Below are positions 48,792 through 58,475 of a stretch of 64,000 nucleotides of DNA, in pieces. Positions within the stretch are counted from its first letter, which is position 1. Each line of letters begins with the position of its first letter. Source of the DNA: 'Nostoc azollae' 0708 (lineage in GTDB: Bacteria; Cyanobacteriota; Cyanobacteriia; Cyanobacteriales; Nostocaceae); the NCBI RefSeq assembly GCF_000196515.1, contig NC_014248.1, forward strand, positions 682,001 through 746,000, in the 5' to 3' direction. Both the position numbers and the translations under genes were made by a program. The notes beneath the pieces were generated by a model, which saw only the letters and a list, made by a program, of their open reading frames with translations, was not told where the DNA came from and did no database searches.

Positions 48792-50705
48792 TCATGCAAG
48801 TAAATATGAGTCTTTGAGTCTATGGGGTTGATATGCTGTCAACATTCTTGTAGCTTCTTCCGCAGAGAGGGGGTGACTAAAAAAATACCCTTGCATAATT
48901 TCACATTGCAGAATTCGCAGTGCATTTAGTTGTTCTTGAGTTTCGACTCCTTCAGCAACTACTGATAAATTAAGTCCATGTGCCAAGGAAATAATCGCTG
49001 TTGTAATCGCTGTCTGATGATCCTTATTAGCTAAATCCTGCACAAAAGACTGATCTATTTTTAAGGCGTGAATAGAAAAATCTTTTAAATAACTTAGAGA
49101 AGAATATCCTGTACCAAAATCATCTATTGATATAGTAACTCCCATTTCATCTAATTGTCTTAAAATTTTTTGAGTCAATTCCACATCTTGCATAGCTACA
49201 GTTTCAGTAATTTCTAACTCTAAATACCTGTGGGCTAATTTAGTTTCGCATAATACCTGTTCTACTATACCAACTAAGTTAGGTTGCTGAAATTGTCTGC
49301 CTGAAAAATTCACAGCCACTGATAGAGATGATAAGTTTAGTGTCTGTTGCCAGGCTTTGTTTTGTAAACAAGCAGTTTTTAAGACCCATTCAGAAATTGG
49401 GAGAATTAATCCAGTTTCTTCCGCAATAGGAATAAAAGTAGCTGGTGGAATTAAACCTAGTTCTGGATGTTGCCAACGTAGTAGAGCTTCCATTTTGGTA
49501 ATTTCACCTGTAGAACTATTTACTTGCGGTTGATAGTAAACTTTAAATTCCTGGCGTTCTAAGGCATTGTATAAGCTATTTTCTAAAATGAACAATTCTG
49601 TAGCTTGGGAATTGATAGCTGCTTGATACACTTTATAGTTATTACGTCCTTGTAATTTGACAAAAGATAATGCTGCTTCAGCATTTTTAATTAATGTTTC
49701 TCCGTCTTCTCCGTGTTGGGGATACAAAGCAATTCCAATACTGGGACTAATGTTTAAGTGATAATTATCTATCTTAAATCCTTGTTTAAATGCTGCGAAT
49801 ATGCGCTCTTGAATCAGATCAATGTTATACATCTCACTAATTTCTGGTAGTAGAATAATGAACTCATCCCCTCCCCACCGCGCAACTATATCATCTGAAC
49901 GCAGAGATTTCTTGATACATTGGGCAACCATTTGTAACAATTTATCACCAATACCATGACCTAAACTATCGTTAATTTTTTTGAAGCGGTCTAAGTCTAA
50001 AAAACATACACCCAAGCTATGATTATGACTAACTTTTGTCAAAGCATCAATCAGTAAGTTTTTAAGTAATAGTCTATTTGGCAAATTAGTTAAAATATCA
50101 TGTAAAGATTCATAATTAATTATATTTGAAGCTAACTTTTCGGCAGTAATATCGCGAAAAATCCAAACTTGACCAATATTTTTTTTATACTTATATTGCT
50201 GCTGATAAAAAGGATTAAATATTCGTCCATCTTTAAAAAGAATGTTCTCACCAATATGAATATCTGGATTCTCATCTAATTCTCTAAGAATTGATAAATA
50301 ATGTCTAGGATTGTCTAATTTTTTGATGGCAGTTCTCAATGCTTGTTTATAATTACCTGATGTGATCATTAATGCAGGTATATCCCACATTTCCAAGAAT
50401 TTCTTATTAAATCCTACAATTTTATCTAGGCTATCTACTATTAAAATAGCATCTGTAGCAGATTCTAAAGTCGCTTTTTGCAAAAGCAGTAGTTTTTGCA
50501 ATTCAGGTTGTATACGTTGGCATTCAGATATTTCTTTATCCAATTTTATTGACAAATATCCTTCTGATTCTGTGAAATTTAAATTATTATTCTGTTGCTT
50601 TTTTGGTTGGTTCTCACTAAACTTAGTCACAAAGAAATTAAAAAGAGATAAAGAAATCAGTTGAATCCCTACGCCGGTGATTACCCCAATCATGAAAATT
50701 ATCAT
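48792..50705 (-). CDS. PAS-GGDEF-EAL cyclic-di-GMP protein
   Basis: The 637-residue protein has an N-terminal membrane helix (GVITGVGIQLISLSLFNFFV), a PAS domain (LESATDAILIVDSLDKIVGF), a GGDEF domain with the intact motif at residues 278-282 (ARWGGDEFIILLPE), and an EAL domain with Glu406 in KMEALLRWQHPE, DDFGTGYSSLSYLKDF and ALKIDQSFVQDL. Both catalytic signatures are complete, so the protein may make and break c-di-GMP, or use the GGDEF to regulate the EAL. The signal sensed by the PAS is unknown. It is monocistronic. Confidence 0.95.
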   Translation of the reverse strand: MIIFMIGVITGVGIQLISLSLFNFFVTKFSENQPKKQQNNNLNFTESEGYLSIKLDKEISECQRIQPELQKLLLLQKATLESATDAILIVDSLDKIVGFNKKFLEMWDIPALMITSGNYKQALRTAIKKLDNPRHYLSILRELDENPDIHIGENILFKDGRIFNPFYQQQYKYKKNIGQVWIFRDITAEKLASNIINYESLHDILTNLPNRLLLKNLLIDALTKVSHNHSLGVCFLDLDRFKKINDSLGHGIGDKLLQMVAQCIKKSLRSDDIVARWGGDEFIILLPEISEMYNIDLIQERIFAAFKQGFKIDNYHLNISPSIGIALYPQHGEDGETLIKNAEAALSFVKLQGRNNYKVYQAAINSQATELFILENSLYNALERQEFKVYYQPQVNSSTGEITKMEALLRWQHPELGLIPPATFIPIAEETGLILPISEWVLKTACLQNKAWQQTLNLSSLSVAVNFSGRQFQQPNLVGIVEQVLCETKLAHRYLELEITETVAMQDVELTQKILRQLDEMGVTISIDDFGTGYSSLSYLKDFSIHALKIDQSFVQDLANKDHQTAITTAIISLAHGLNLSVVAEGVETQEQLNALRILQCEIMQGYFFSHPLSAEEATRMLTAYQPHRLKDSYLLA

Positions 50706-51118
50706 ATTATTCTTGCTCTAGTAGAGTGCTGCTGATGTTCGTCTTTTTATATTTGTGATTTTGCATAATGAATTAATCCACGTTCATATCCTGATCTAGT
50801 TTAAAACCAAAACTTTCTGAACTGTAAACCTTTTCAGATAAATAAAGGTAGCTTAAGGGCTTGTCTTAAGTATTATCACTAATAAACATTAGAAATGTCA
50901 AGATATTAATAGTCAGGATATTAATAAGCTACTATACCGAATACTTGTAATCAATAAAGGATATATTTAGATATAATCTAGAAGTTACGCAGTGATAACA
51001 AAAAATCTACCACTTAATAGTTAAAGGGTTCACTTGGGATTGCGTATATTGGCGCATCAAATAAATAATGGTCAATTATATAAAGATTTAATTAAGTAAG
51101 GCTATAACTAATTAGCAA
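50706..51118. other. Intergenic between sbcC and the GGDEF-EAL gene
   Basis: 413 AT-rich bases. AGATATTAATAGTCA is followed by GGATATTAATAAG near 50898-50929, a loose direct repeat. No frame is supported. Confidence 0.45.
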
Positions 51119-54100
51119 TTAAATTGATAGATATATATGTGAACCTTGTTGAGTTTTGTTAACCTCTATCCGCGCTTGGAAGGCTTCTTTGAGGTGGGGA
51201 ATATGAGTTACTGTAAGTATACAGGCGAAATCACTAGCGATCGCATTAATCGCCGCAATCAAGCGATCACACCCTTCATTATCCTGAGTCCCAAAGCCTT
51301 CATCTACAATTAACAGTTGTAAGGCTGCTCCCGCACGTTGAGCTAATAATTTCGCTAAGGCCAAGCGAATCGCAAAATTAATTCTAAACGCTTCGCCCCC
51401 AGAATAAGTTTCATAGGCTCGCGTTCCCCTCCCATCAGCAATTAAGATATCTAAAGTATCGATCAACTTAGTATGTTTCCTAGTTGATTTTCCACTACGT
51501 CCCGCTTTCACAGTAACGAATTGTACGTGTAGTTGATTAGCACTCAACCGTGAAAGTAGTTGATTTGTCTCAGCTTCTAGTTGTGGTAACACATTTTCAA
51601 TCATCAACGCTTGGATACCATTTTTACCAAAAGCTTGCGTTAATTCGTGATAAACACGATGTTGCTGCTGACAATATTTTAATTGTTCCTGTTCTTGCAC
51701 ATACTGAGTCTGCAACGTTTGTAATTGATGTAATAGTTGTTCTACACGCCCCAAATTAGCTATTTTCTCGTCAAGTTCCCTTCTGCGAATCGCTATTTGC
51801 TGTTCTAAAGCATTAATTTGCTCCGTCGGGTTCGCTGTAGCTTTTAATTGCTCTACAATGCTGTCAATTTGAGTAGCAAATCTTTGCTGATCTGCTAATC
51901 TACTCTTGTAAGAACTTGCCAAATCTTCTAATCTTGTCTCAAGTTGAGGATACTTTTGTTGAGCCGACAAAAACTGTTGATAACGCAACTGCCAAGATTG
52001 TGACTCACGTACAGCTTGACGCAACTTATTGTGTTGTTCAGAACTGTAGTTAAGCTCTTTAATTTCCTGAGTTAAAGCTTCTATTTGTTTAGCTGTATCA
52101 GAATCTGTTTGTTCTAACTGAATTTTGAGCTTAAATTCGTCAATAGTAGCTTGTAATTTTGGTTTTCTGGCTGCTAATTGAGCCTGTTTTTTAGTAGCAT
52201 CTTTAATTTGTGCTTGTTTAATTTCTGCCCATCGCCAACGCTCTACTTCACTTCTAGCTAAAGTATGGTCTTGTTCATTATAATTCAACTGTTGCAGATA
52301 TTGCTCTAATTGCTGGAGTTCTACTTGTTTATCAGGAGCATAATCTCCTTGCAAAGAACTTTCTAAATGTTCTCTTTCCAGAGCAATTTGTTGTAACTGC
52401 TCTTGAACATCTGTAGTTGCTTGTAATTTTGCAGCTAATTGTCCCCTTTGTTCACGCAAAGCATCATAACCAGCTAATTGCTGAGAAATTTCTCGATATT
52501 CTTGTCTAAGTACCTGAATTTCTCTGTCAGAAACCGCCATTTGTTCCCGCACTACCCAAAATTGTCCTTGGGTATCTTCATACTCTAGTTGGGTTTTTTG
52601 TATAACCCGACTCCAGTGATGCTCATCTAGATGACGTTCACACAAAGGACACAAAGCATTAGGACTTTGGAGTACTTGTAATTTCTGCTCTAGTTCTCCC
52701 AGTAATTTCTCGTAATCTCGTTGGTGTACTTGTAAACGTTCGATAAAGTGCCTGCGTTCCTGTCCTTTTTCCTGCACCCGCTGTAAATACACCCGTTTTT
52801 TCTCCAGTTCTTCAATTTGTATACCCACATCTAGCGCCGCTTGTTGTAGTTGTGGTTGACGACGATATTGACTTTGGAGTTGGGTTTCTGTAGCTTGCAG
52901 TTGTTCCAGCCGCGCTACTAAACTAGCACGAGTGCGATCTAATTGATTCTGTAAACTTAACCGTTGTTGTAATAAAGGATTCACTTGCATTTGCAACTGA
53001 TCGAAATAATTAAGATGCTTACGAGCCGAAGCTAATTGAGCTAAAGCAGTTTCTACTTCCGAAGATTTAGTGAGAGTTTGTTGAATTTCTTGCTCTTGTT
53101 GTTCTAAACCTTCTAATTGAGCTTGAGCTTGTTGAAATCGGTATTCAATTGTTTGGACTTGTTTAGTAAGCTCTTGTTGTTGTTGTTGTCGGAAGCTGGT
53201 AGCGCGGGTATGTTGTTCAGATTTAACAGCAAAAGCCTCTTCTTGGGATTGTAGACTCTGATATTGAGCGTATCCGGCGATAATTTCGGCAGCTTGATTT
53301 AAAATGACTTTTAAATCTGCTAATTGGGATTTAACAGCTAATTGTTCTTCATGCAAGCGATCACAATCTTGGCTAAGATTTTGATATTGTTGCCAGACAA
53401 AATTCAGTTGTTGTTCCCAGTTTTGGCGTTTATGTTCGACAACTTGCAAACTTTGCAATTGAATATTATCAAGAGCTTGCTGCTGTTGAAGACTATTAAG
53501 TTGAGATTCTAACTCCACTCTTTGCGCTTTTGTTGTTTCCTGTTGTTGGAGTTGAACTTTGATATTATCCAAAGAACGCTCTAACTCTTCCGCCCTTCCT
53601 TTATAAAGTTTAGAACTGTCCTTAGCTCTTTCTTCCAATACATCATATTGATCGAGTTTTAACAACTCCGCTAAAATTTCCTTCCGTTCAGTAGGACGTT
53701 TGAGCATGAATTCATCTGCTCGTCCTTGACGTAAGTAAGCAGAATTAATAAAGGTTTCGTAATCGAGCTTGATATGTTGTATAATCACATCCTGCGTTGC
53801 TCGCATCCCTTTGCGAGTTAGGGGACGAAAACCGGCAGGAGTTTCAATTTGAAATTCCAGGATGCTAGTGGCACCCCGTGCGCGAGTACGAATTACGCGA
53901 TAAGTTTGTTGGTTATTGTAGAAAGTAAAATCAACTCTGACTTCTTTTGCGCCAGAATAGATAACATCATCTTCAACAGTGGCACGGCTTTGACCCCAAA
54001 TAGACCAAGTGATAGCTTCCAGAAGGGAAGATTTACCTGCACCATTAGAACCACAAATACAAGCCGTATGCAAACCGCCAAAATCTAAAGTTGCATCACG

Positions 54101-54142
54101 GTAACTAAGGAAGTTTTTAAGGATAAGTTGAACTGGGATCAT
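51119..54142 (-). CDS. sbcC: Exonuclease SbcC (Rad50-like)
   Basis: The 1007-residue SMC-type ATPase has an N-terminal Walker A with Lys37 (GSNGAGKSSLLEAI), long coiled coils rich in glutamine and leucine, the zinc hook Cys498-Pro-Leu-Cys501 at the apex, a second coiled coil, the ABC signature TYSGGEAFRINFAIRLALAK and Walker B LQLLIVDEGFGTQD. With SbcD nuclease it processes DNA hairpins and blocked ends. sbcD is usually adjacent in many bacteria but is not within this window. All ATPase motifs are intact, so the protein is probably functional with a distant partner. Confidence 0.95.
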   Translation of the reverse strand: MIPVQLILKNFLSYRDATLDFGGLHTACICGSNGAGKSSLLEAITWSIWGQSRATVEDDVIYSGAKEVRVDFTFYNNQQTYRVIRTRARGATSILEFQIETPAGFRPLTRKGMRATQDVIIQHIKLDYETFINSAYLRQGRADEFMLKRPTERKEILAELLKLDQYDVLEERAKDSSKLYKGRAEELERSLDNIKVQLQQQETTKAQRVELESQLNSLQQQQALDNIQLQSLQVVEHKRQNWEQQLNFVWQQYQNLSQDCDRLHEEQLAVKSQLADLKVILNQAAEIIAGYAQYQSLQSQEEAFAVKSEQHTRATSFRQQQQQELTKQVQTIEYRFQQAQAQLEGLEQQEQEIQQTLTKSSEVETALAQLASARKHLNYFDQLQMQVNPLLQQRLSLQNQLDRTRASLVARLEQLQATETQLQSQYRRQPQLQQAALDVGIQIEELEKKRVYLQRVQEKGQERRHFIERLQVHQRDYEKLLGELEQKLQVLQSPNALCPLCERHLDEHHWSRVIQKTQLEYEDTQGQFWVVREQMAVSDREIQVLRQEYREISQQLAGYDALREQRGQLAAKLQATTDVQEQLQQIALEREHLESSLQGDYAPDKQVELQQLEQYLQQLNYNEQDHTLARSEVERWRWAEIKQAQIKDATKKQAQLAARKPKLQATIDEFKLKIQLEQTDSDTAKQIEALTQEIKELNYSSEQHNKLRQAVRESQSWQLRYQQFLSAQQKYPQLETRLEDLASSYKSRLADQQRFATQIDSIVEQLKATANPTEQINALEQQIAIRRRELDEKIANLGRVEQLLHQLQTLQTQYVQEQEQLKYCQQQHRVYHELTQAFGKNGIQALMIENVLPQLEAETNQLLSRLSANQLHVQFVTVKAGRSGKSTRKHTKLIDTLDILIADGRGTRAYETYSGGEAFRINFAIRLALAKLLAQRAGAALQLLIVDEGFGTQDNEGCDRLIAAINAIASDFACILTVTHIPHLKEAFQARIEVNKTQQGSHIYLSI

Positions 54143-54338
54143 TCAGGCTATAGCGCCATATCTACAATTTTGATAATTAGCAGTACAGATGCACTTCTTG
54201 TTAGTTTAGCTGTCTGAATATCACGTTTCTAGTCTTGAAGACATTCATTTTACAAAAATTTACAATTCAGCAGCAATTTTTTTACTATTTTTTTACTATT
54301 TGATGGTTCCAGTAGAAATCAATCAAAAAAACCTAGGT

Positions 54339-55704
54339 TAGCGGGACTTAAACAAAAGTTAAGACTAAAAAGAAAGGAGTATAATGGGATTTCGGTGTAG
54401 CTTTCACGTTAAAAGAAGCTGATGAAAGAAACTACTGCCGCAGCAATGGCACCATGGTTTGAAAGATAGTGTCATTTGATGATGTATTTACTGATCAAGG
54501 GGAAAAAAGAGAGTTTAGACATGATTTAGGGGGATGATTGGGTAAAAGTGAGAGAAAAAACCTATTTGAAATGGCAGAGAATGCCCTAGGGGTGACCTAC
54601 CACCCATTACACCACGTTTCAACTGAAGCACCTTGGTCCAGTTCCCAAGTCAATGACCGTCGGTTAGAGATTATGAACAAGTGTAGTCAGAGGAGAATCA
54701 CCAGAGGATTTAACTTAATAATTGATGATTCTGTCCATAGAAAAAGCGGGAATTTTAGGGATGGAGTAGGAAGAAAATATATTGGAGAAATTGGGAAAGG
54801 GGATAATGGAATAGTAGTAGTAACAACACATCTATATGGCAGTAAAAGCTTACCATTACATATAGAATTATATCACCACGGTGATTCTTTACCCAAAGGG
54901 AAACAAGACCCTCTAGTTGAGAATAAACCTGAGTTAGGAATTAAATTAATAGATCTGACCTTGAGCCGTGCTTATCACTAGGAATAGTAATTATAGATGC
55001 TGGATATGGCCACAATACATCTTCCTTATTAAGGATAGAAAATCGCCATTGAAAGTATTGAAGAGGATTAGCTAAAAATCCCAAAGTCCTTGCTAGTGAG
55101 TGACCAAGAGGATAATCCACAAATAATTAGGTTAGATGAATCAGCACAAAGTTTACCCCAAGAGGCTTTTACAGACATTCAACTGGAGTTAGATAAAACC
55201 AAAACATTATGGGTAGTAACTAAAGAAGTAGAAATATCAGCCTTAACTGGAAGGGGGAATATTGCTATAGTCATCAAGGCTTCTACTTTCTCTCAAGCAA
55301 CTGATATGGACTACCTTATTACTCATATTTCTTCATCAATTGTCACACCCCAATGTATAGTTGATACATATTCTCAAAGAAATTGGGTATAAGTTGTTTA
55401 CAGGGAAGCCAAGGGATGGTTAGGACTCAACGAATATCAAGTTGGAGATAACAGCAGTTGACTGCGCCATTTTATCTTGGTTTTCTGTGCCTACACTTTT
55501 ATTCTTTGCCATCAGTGGACTGGAGGACTAAGACCAAGGTGGGCTAAGAAACCTTTGAATACTTTTACTGCAGCCTTAGAAGCGTTGAGAACAGCCATAT
55601 CTTTTCTATTTATTGATTGGTTCAACTTGAATCCGGACGTGTTTCCTTCTTATCAAGCCAGTTTGGGCTACATTTAGCCTTGATTTTTGGTTATGTCCCG
55701 TTAG
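54339..55704 (+). mobile_element. Dead IS701-type insertion sequence
   Basis: Imperfect terminal inverted repeats (54339-54353 TAGCGGGACTTAAAC; 55689-55703 on the other strand TAACGGGACATAACC, 12 of 15 matching) enclose a broken DDE transposase. The total length of about 1365 bases fits the family. A convincing target duplication was not found, consistent with age. Confidence 0.75.
54422..55677 (+). pseudogene. Broken IS701-family DDE transposase
   Basis: Successive frames from ATG 54422 (MKETTAAAMAPWFE) through 54538-54981, a degraded section, 55090-55392 and 55393-55677 reconstruct an about 410-residue transposase. LIIDDSVHRKSG, IVIIDAGYGHN and YREAKGWLGLNEYQV supply the D-D-E residues, and the C-terminus reads FILVFCAYTFILCHQWTGGL. 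At least three shifts or stops (for example TAG 54979, TAA 55390 and a TGA after NSS near 55458) inactivate it, although each catalytic acid is still encoded. Confidence 0.88.
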
Positions 55705-56011
55705 CATAAACAGTCCCAAGCCAACAATAGACAATAATCTTTAGAAGCACGAGATTACAGGACTTATGCAAAATCTCTCTGCAATTCTCTTTTCTTTGTT
55801 TCCTATCCCTTCCTAAAACTACGCGAACACTTCTTCTCGGTTCATTTTTCTTCTTGGAAAGTGGAGATTATTGAGGAAGGTAATTTGTTATACTTTTTCC
55901 CATTCCCCAGATTCGGCAAATGGTGTTGAGGTGAAAATTTTATTCTGGGTAATTAATGTCTGGCAACAAGAATTAGAGCGAACATTGTCCATCTGGGGAG
56001 AAACAGCAACA
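55705..56011. other. Intergenic after the IS701 remnant
   Basis: About 307 bases without a supported gene. GGACTTATGCA near 55761 resembles the terminal repeat of the MITE-like element at 57009 and may be a solitary end. The frame open from 55871 is only the upstream extension of the Uma2 remnant. Confidence 0.45.
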
Positions 56012-56590
56012 ATGATTCAAGCTTTACACAAAGAAGTCACATTTGACAAATTTATTCCCTGGTATCCAGAAAATACAGAACACCCTTATGAATTGCATGA
56101 TGGAGTAATTGCCCAAATGCCGAAACCAAAAGGTAACCATTCAAAATCAGCAGGATTTATCATCGCTGAGCTAAATTCTCTGTTGAGACAATATAAATTA
56201 CCCTTCTTTATTCCCAGAGAATGTATCATCAAATCTGTAGACGGAAAATCTGGATATGAACCAGAGGTGATAGTTCTAGATGACGCAGCGCTTGTAAATG
56301 AACTCAGATAGGAATCTGAATCAGTCATTACTCAAGGGAGATCAGTGAAATTAATCATTGAGGTTGTCAGCACCAATTGGCGTGATGATGATTTTAAGGA
56401 ACTGGGAGACTATGAGGAGTGAGGTATTCCAGAATATTGGATTATTGATTATTTAGCTTTCGGTGGAAGAAATTTCATTGGTAATCCTAAACAACTGAGT
56501 ATTCCTGTTTATGAATTAGTAGATGGAGAATATCAAGTTACTCAGTTTCGTGGAAATAAAACCTTTAAATCACCAGATTCCCAGAATTGA
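56012..56590 (+). pseudogene. Decayed Uma2-family (DUF820) endonuclease-like gene
   Basis: One frame from ATG 56012 carries two stops, TAG 56309 and a TGA in YEE*GIPEYW, and ends at 56588-56590. It reads KEVTFDKFIPWYPENTEHPY, ELHDGVIAQMPKPKGNHSKS, GYEPEVIVLDDAAL (PD and ExD region), LIIEVVSTNWRDDDFKELGD and PEYWIIDY. The full-length product would be about 192 residues, the usual Uma2 size. Uma2 proteins have a PD-(D/E)XK nuclease fold, are abundant in cyanobacteria and have unclear roles. There is no frameshift, so inactivation is recent. Confidence 0.88.
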
Positions 56591-56633
56591 ATTTGACGGT
56601 TGAGCAGATTGTTCAGACTGAGTTAAAGGTTGA

Positions 56634-56885
56634 TTAGAAACCAATTCCCTCCCACATTTGAGCAAGTAGAATATGTTCTCCAGCTTTTGCTTGCTGTAAT
56701 AAAATTTTGAGACTTGCTTTGACAGATTTAATAGGAGTATCATCTGGGTCATTTTCTAATTCATCTGTAGATCTATCAAATAGAAGAATAACTCGGACAC
56801 GACCAGGTATTTCTACATTGATGGCTTGGTCTAATAAGAATTGTTCTTTTTCGTCAGTTGTTCCTGTAACTTCTACGGCTTTCAC
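56634..56885 (-). CDS. Small antitoxin-like protein, unknown
   Basis: An 83-residue protein: MKAVEVTGTTDEKEQFLLDQ, INVEIPGRVRVILLFDRSTD, and a helical C-terminus (SVKASLKILLQQAKAGEHIL). The short beta-rich N-terminus plus acidic helical tail resembles numerous cyanobacterial small proteins encoded beside RelE- or PIN-type toxins. No toxin gene is adjacent; the next gene on the strand is 57324-57905. It converges on the Uma2 remnant. The frame is clean and codon use is like the neighbours, so it is probably real, with function unassigned. Confidence 0.6.
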   Translation of the reverse strand: MKAVEVTGTTDEKEQFLLDQAINVEIPGRVRVILLFDRSTDELENDPDDTPIKSVKASLKILLQQAKAGEHILLAQMWEGIGF

Positions 56886-57008
56886 TTATCTGTCCAAACT
56901 TCATCTATATTATTTAGATTTATTTTTTTTATATTTTTGCTGATTTTCAAGGGAATTGCTGTTTTCCAGTTGTGGAAGAATGGTCAAAAATCAGGAATAA
57001 CAAATTAT

Positions 57009-57131
57009 AGGACTTACGCAACTGTCACAGTCAATATCTCTTTCAGGGTGCGTTAGAGCTCGAAAATCTATTGATACTAACCAACTTATAGGTCTGTTGC
57101 ACCATACTAATATGCCAGTTGCGTCAATCCT
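57009..57131. mobile_element. MITE-like element
   Basis: The 123-base segment is bounded by imperfect 16-base inverted repeats: AGGACTTACGCAACTG at 57009-57024 and, on the other strand, AGGATTGACGCAACTG from 57131-57116 (13 of 16 match). The GGACTTACGCA end is common on small mobile elements in Nostocales. It has no coding capacity. The surrounding spacer 56886-57323 otherwise holds no gene. Confidence 0.65.
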
Positions 57132-57323
57132 GAATAGCACTTCCCGCATCATACCTAGTCCGGCTAATCAGTGAGAATTCTCATACCTGTGCGAAAATTG
57201 CTGAACTCTATCTCCCCCTACACCCGATACCCTATTCCCCCATAAGAGTATCATTCCCTACTTGACAAACGACTCATAATAGAATAAGGTCGTTCGCAAA
57301 TACTTCTTACCAAATACTAAAAT

Positions 57324-57905
57324 TTATGCCTTGCTCAAGACGAACACACTTCCCTCGTTACCCCTGCCAATCCGCAAATCGCTATCTATATAGGTAATAT
57401 CTAACCATCCTTGTTGGTCGCTGTTGATAGGAAAGTCAATAGCTGTAAATTTCTGTCCGGATTCAATTTGTTGGATAAAATATGCTGGTGATTTGTAGCC
57501 AACTAGCTTTTGTAAGCCAATAATAGAGCGTTGGAATTTTACTTGGACTCGACGGTCAGAGACTGGTTCAAATTTAGCGGCTACGCTGACTAATGCTTCT
57601 AAAGAAGGTAGTCCATAGATTTCAGCTATGTTATAAACACTGGTAGTTTCTACTCGAATACATTGGTAAATCTGGCCAAGTTTATAAAAGGGAAAACGAT
57701 CTAGGTTTAACAAAGCTTTGCTCGTAGTGTATAGTAGTCGCCAATCACCTTCTAGTAAGTGGGTGGCTTCTAAAAGGCGCGGTGTGGGCTTAAAGTCTTC
57801 TAAACCTGCGATCACAGCTAGAATAGCCTGTTTTTGGGTTTCAGTTGCCAGCAAACCGCGATTTGTACCAGCAATTGCTTCTAAAAGAGCAGATTTTGTC
57901 ATCAT
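57324..57905 (-). CDS. PAP/fibrillin family protein
   Basis: This 193-residue plastid-lipid-associated protein family member has SALLEAIAGTNRGLLATETQ, LEGDWRLLYTTSKALLNLDR, the conserved FKLGQIYQCIR-like stretch (FYKLGQIYQCIRVET), and the ending WLDITYIDSDLRIGRGNEGS followed by VFVLSKA. Fibrillins are lipocalin-like proteins of plastids and cyanobacterial thylakoids that help keep lipids and carotenoids and protect photosystem II under stress. It has no signal peptide. It is divergent from the DUF3134 gene. Confidence 0.93.
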   Translation of the reverse strand: MMTKSALLEAIAGTNRGLLATETQKQAILAVIAGLEDFKPTPRLLEATHLLEGDWRLLYTTSKALLNLDRFPFYKLGQIYQCIRVETTSVYNIAEIYGLPSLEALVSVAAKFEPVSDRRVQVKFQRSIIGLQKLVGYKSPAYFIQQIESGQKFTAIDFPINSDQQGWLDITYIDSDLRIGRGNEGSVFVLSKA

Positions 57906-58145
57906 GGCCTTCTACCTCAAAATATAACTATAAAATCACAATTAACAATCTTAATAAATGTTCTGTTTATACACCCATGCAATCTACTAAGAATTACAGG
58001 CGGTTTACTATAGGCTTATTAAATTAATTTTTTTGTTTAATTCGGATTTATAAATCAAAGAGTTGAATCATTAACTAAATTATCCCGTATCAAATGATAG
58101 ACTCTTAATGTCTAGTTACAAAGAACTCTTGGTACATTCGTTGAT

Positions 58146-58385
58146 ATGTTAAATTCTCCTCTACGTGAGCAACCCCGAAACCAGCGAGCTACAGTAATTC
58201 CCTTGAAGCAAGAGTCCTCAATGTTGGACTGGTTGCAATCTAGCAGTCGTCTCATAGCACGTGAACCTTACGAATCGGCCTTTTCCGAACAAGAAGAAGA
58301 AATATCAGATTTCCTGGGTGGAGAAGATGCAATTGGCGACCTTGACTATGATGATGATAATGATATCGCTATAGATGAGGACTAG
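58146..58385 (+). CDS. DUF3134 family small acidic protein
   Basis: A 79-residue protein with a basic N-terminus (MLNSPLREQPRNQRATVIPL), a short helix (SMLDWLQSSSRLIAREPYES) and a very acidic tail (GDLDYDDDNDIAIDED). It matches the cyanobacteria-specific DUF3134 pattern. Function is unknown; the tail would repel nucleic acid and could bind a basic partner. It lies 90 bases upstream of mraY in the same direction and may be cotranscribed. Confidence 0.85.
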   Translation: MLNSPLREQPRNQRATVIPLKQESSMLDWLQSSSRLIAREPYESAFSEQEEEISDFLGGEDAIGDLDYDDDNDIAIDED

Positions 58386-58475
58386 TCACAAGAGGCCTGG
58401 GGACTTAGTTTGATCAACATCAATAGTCTCTTTTTGCTGTTTTTATTTTAAGTGTGGAGTGAAGGGAAATTTTTT

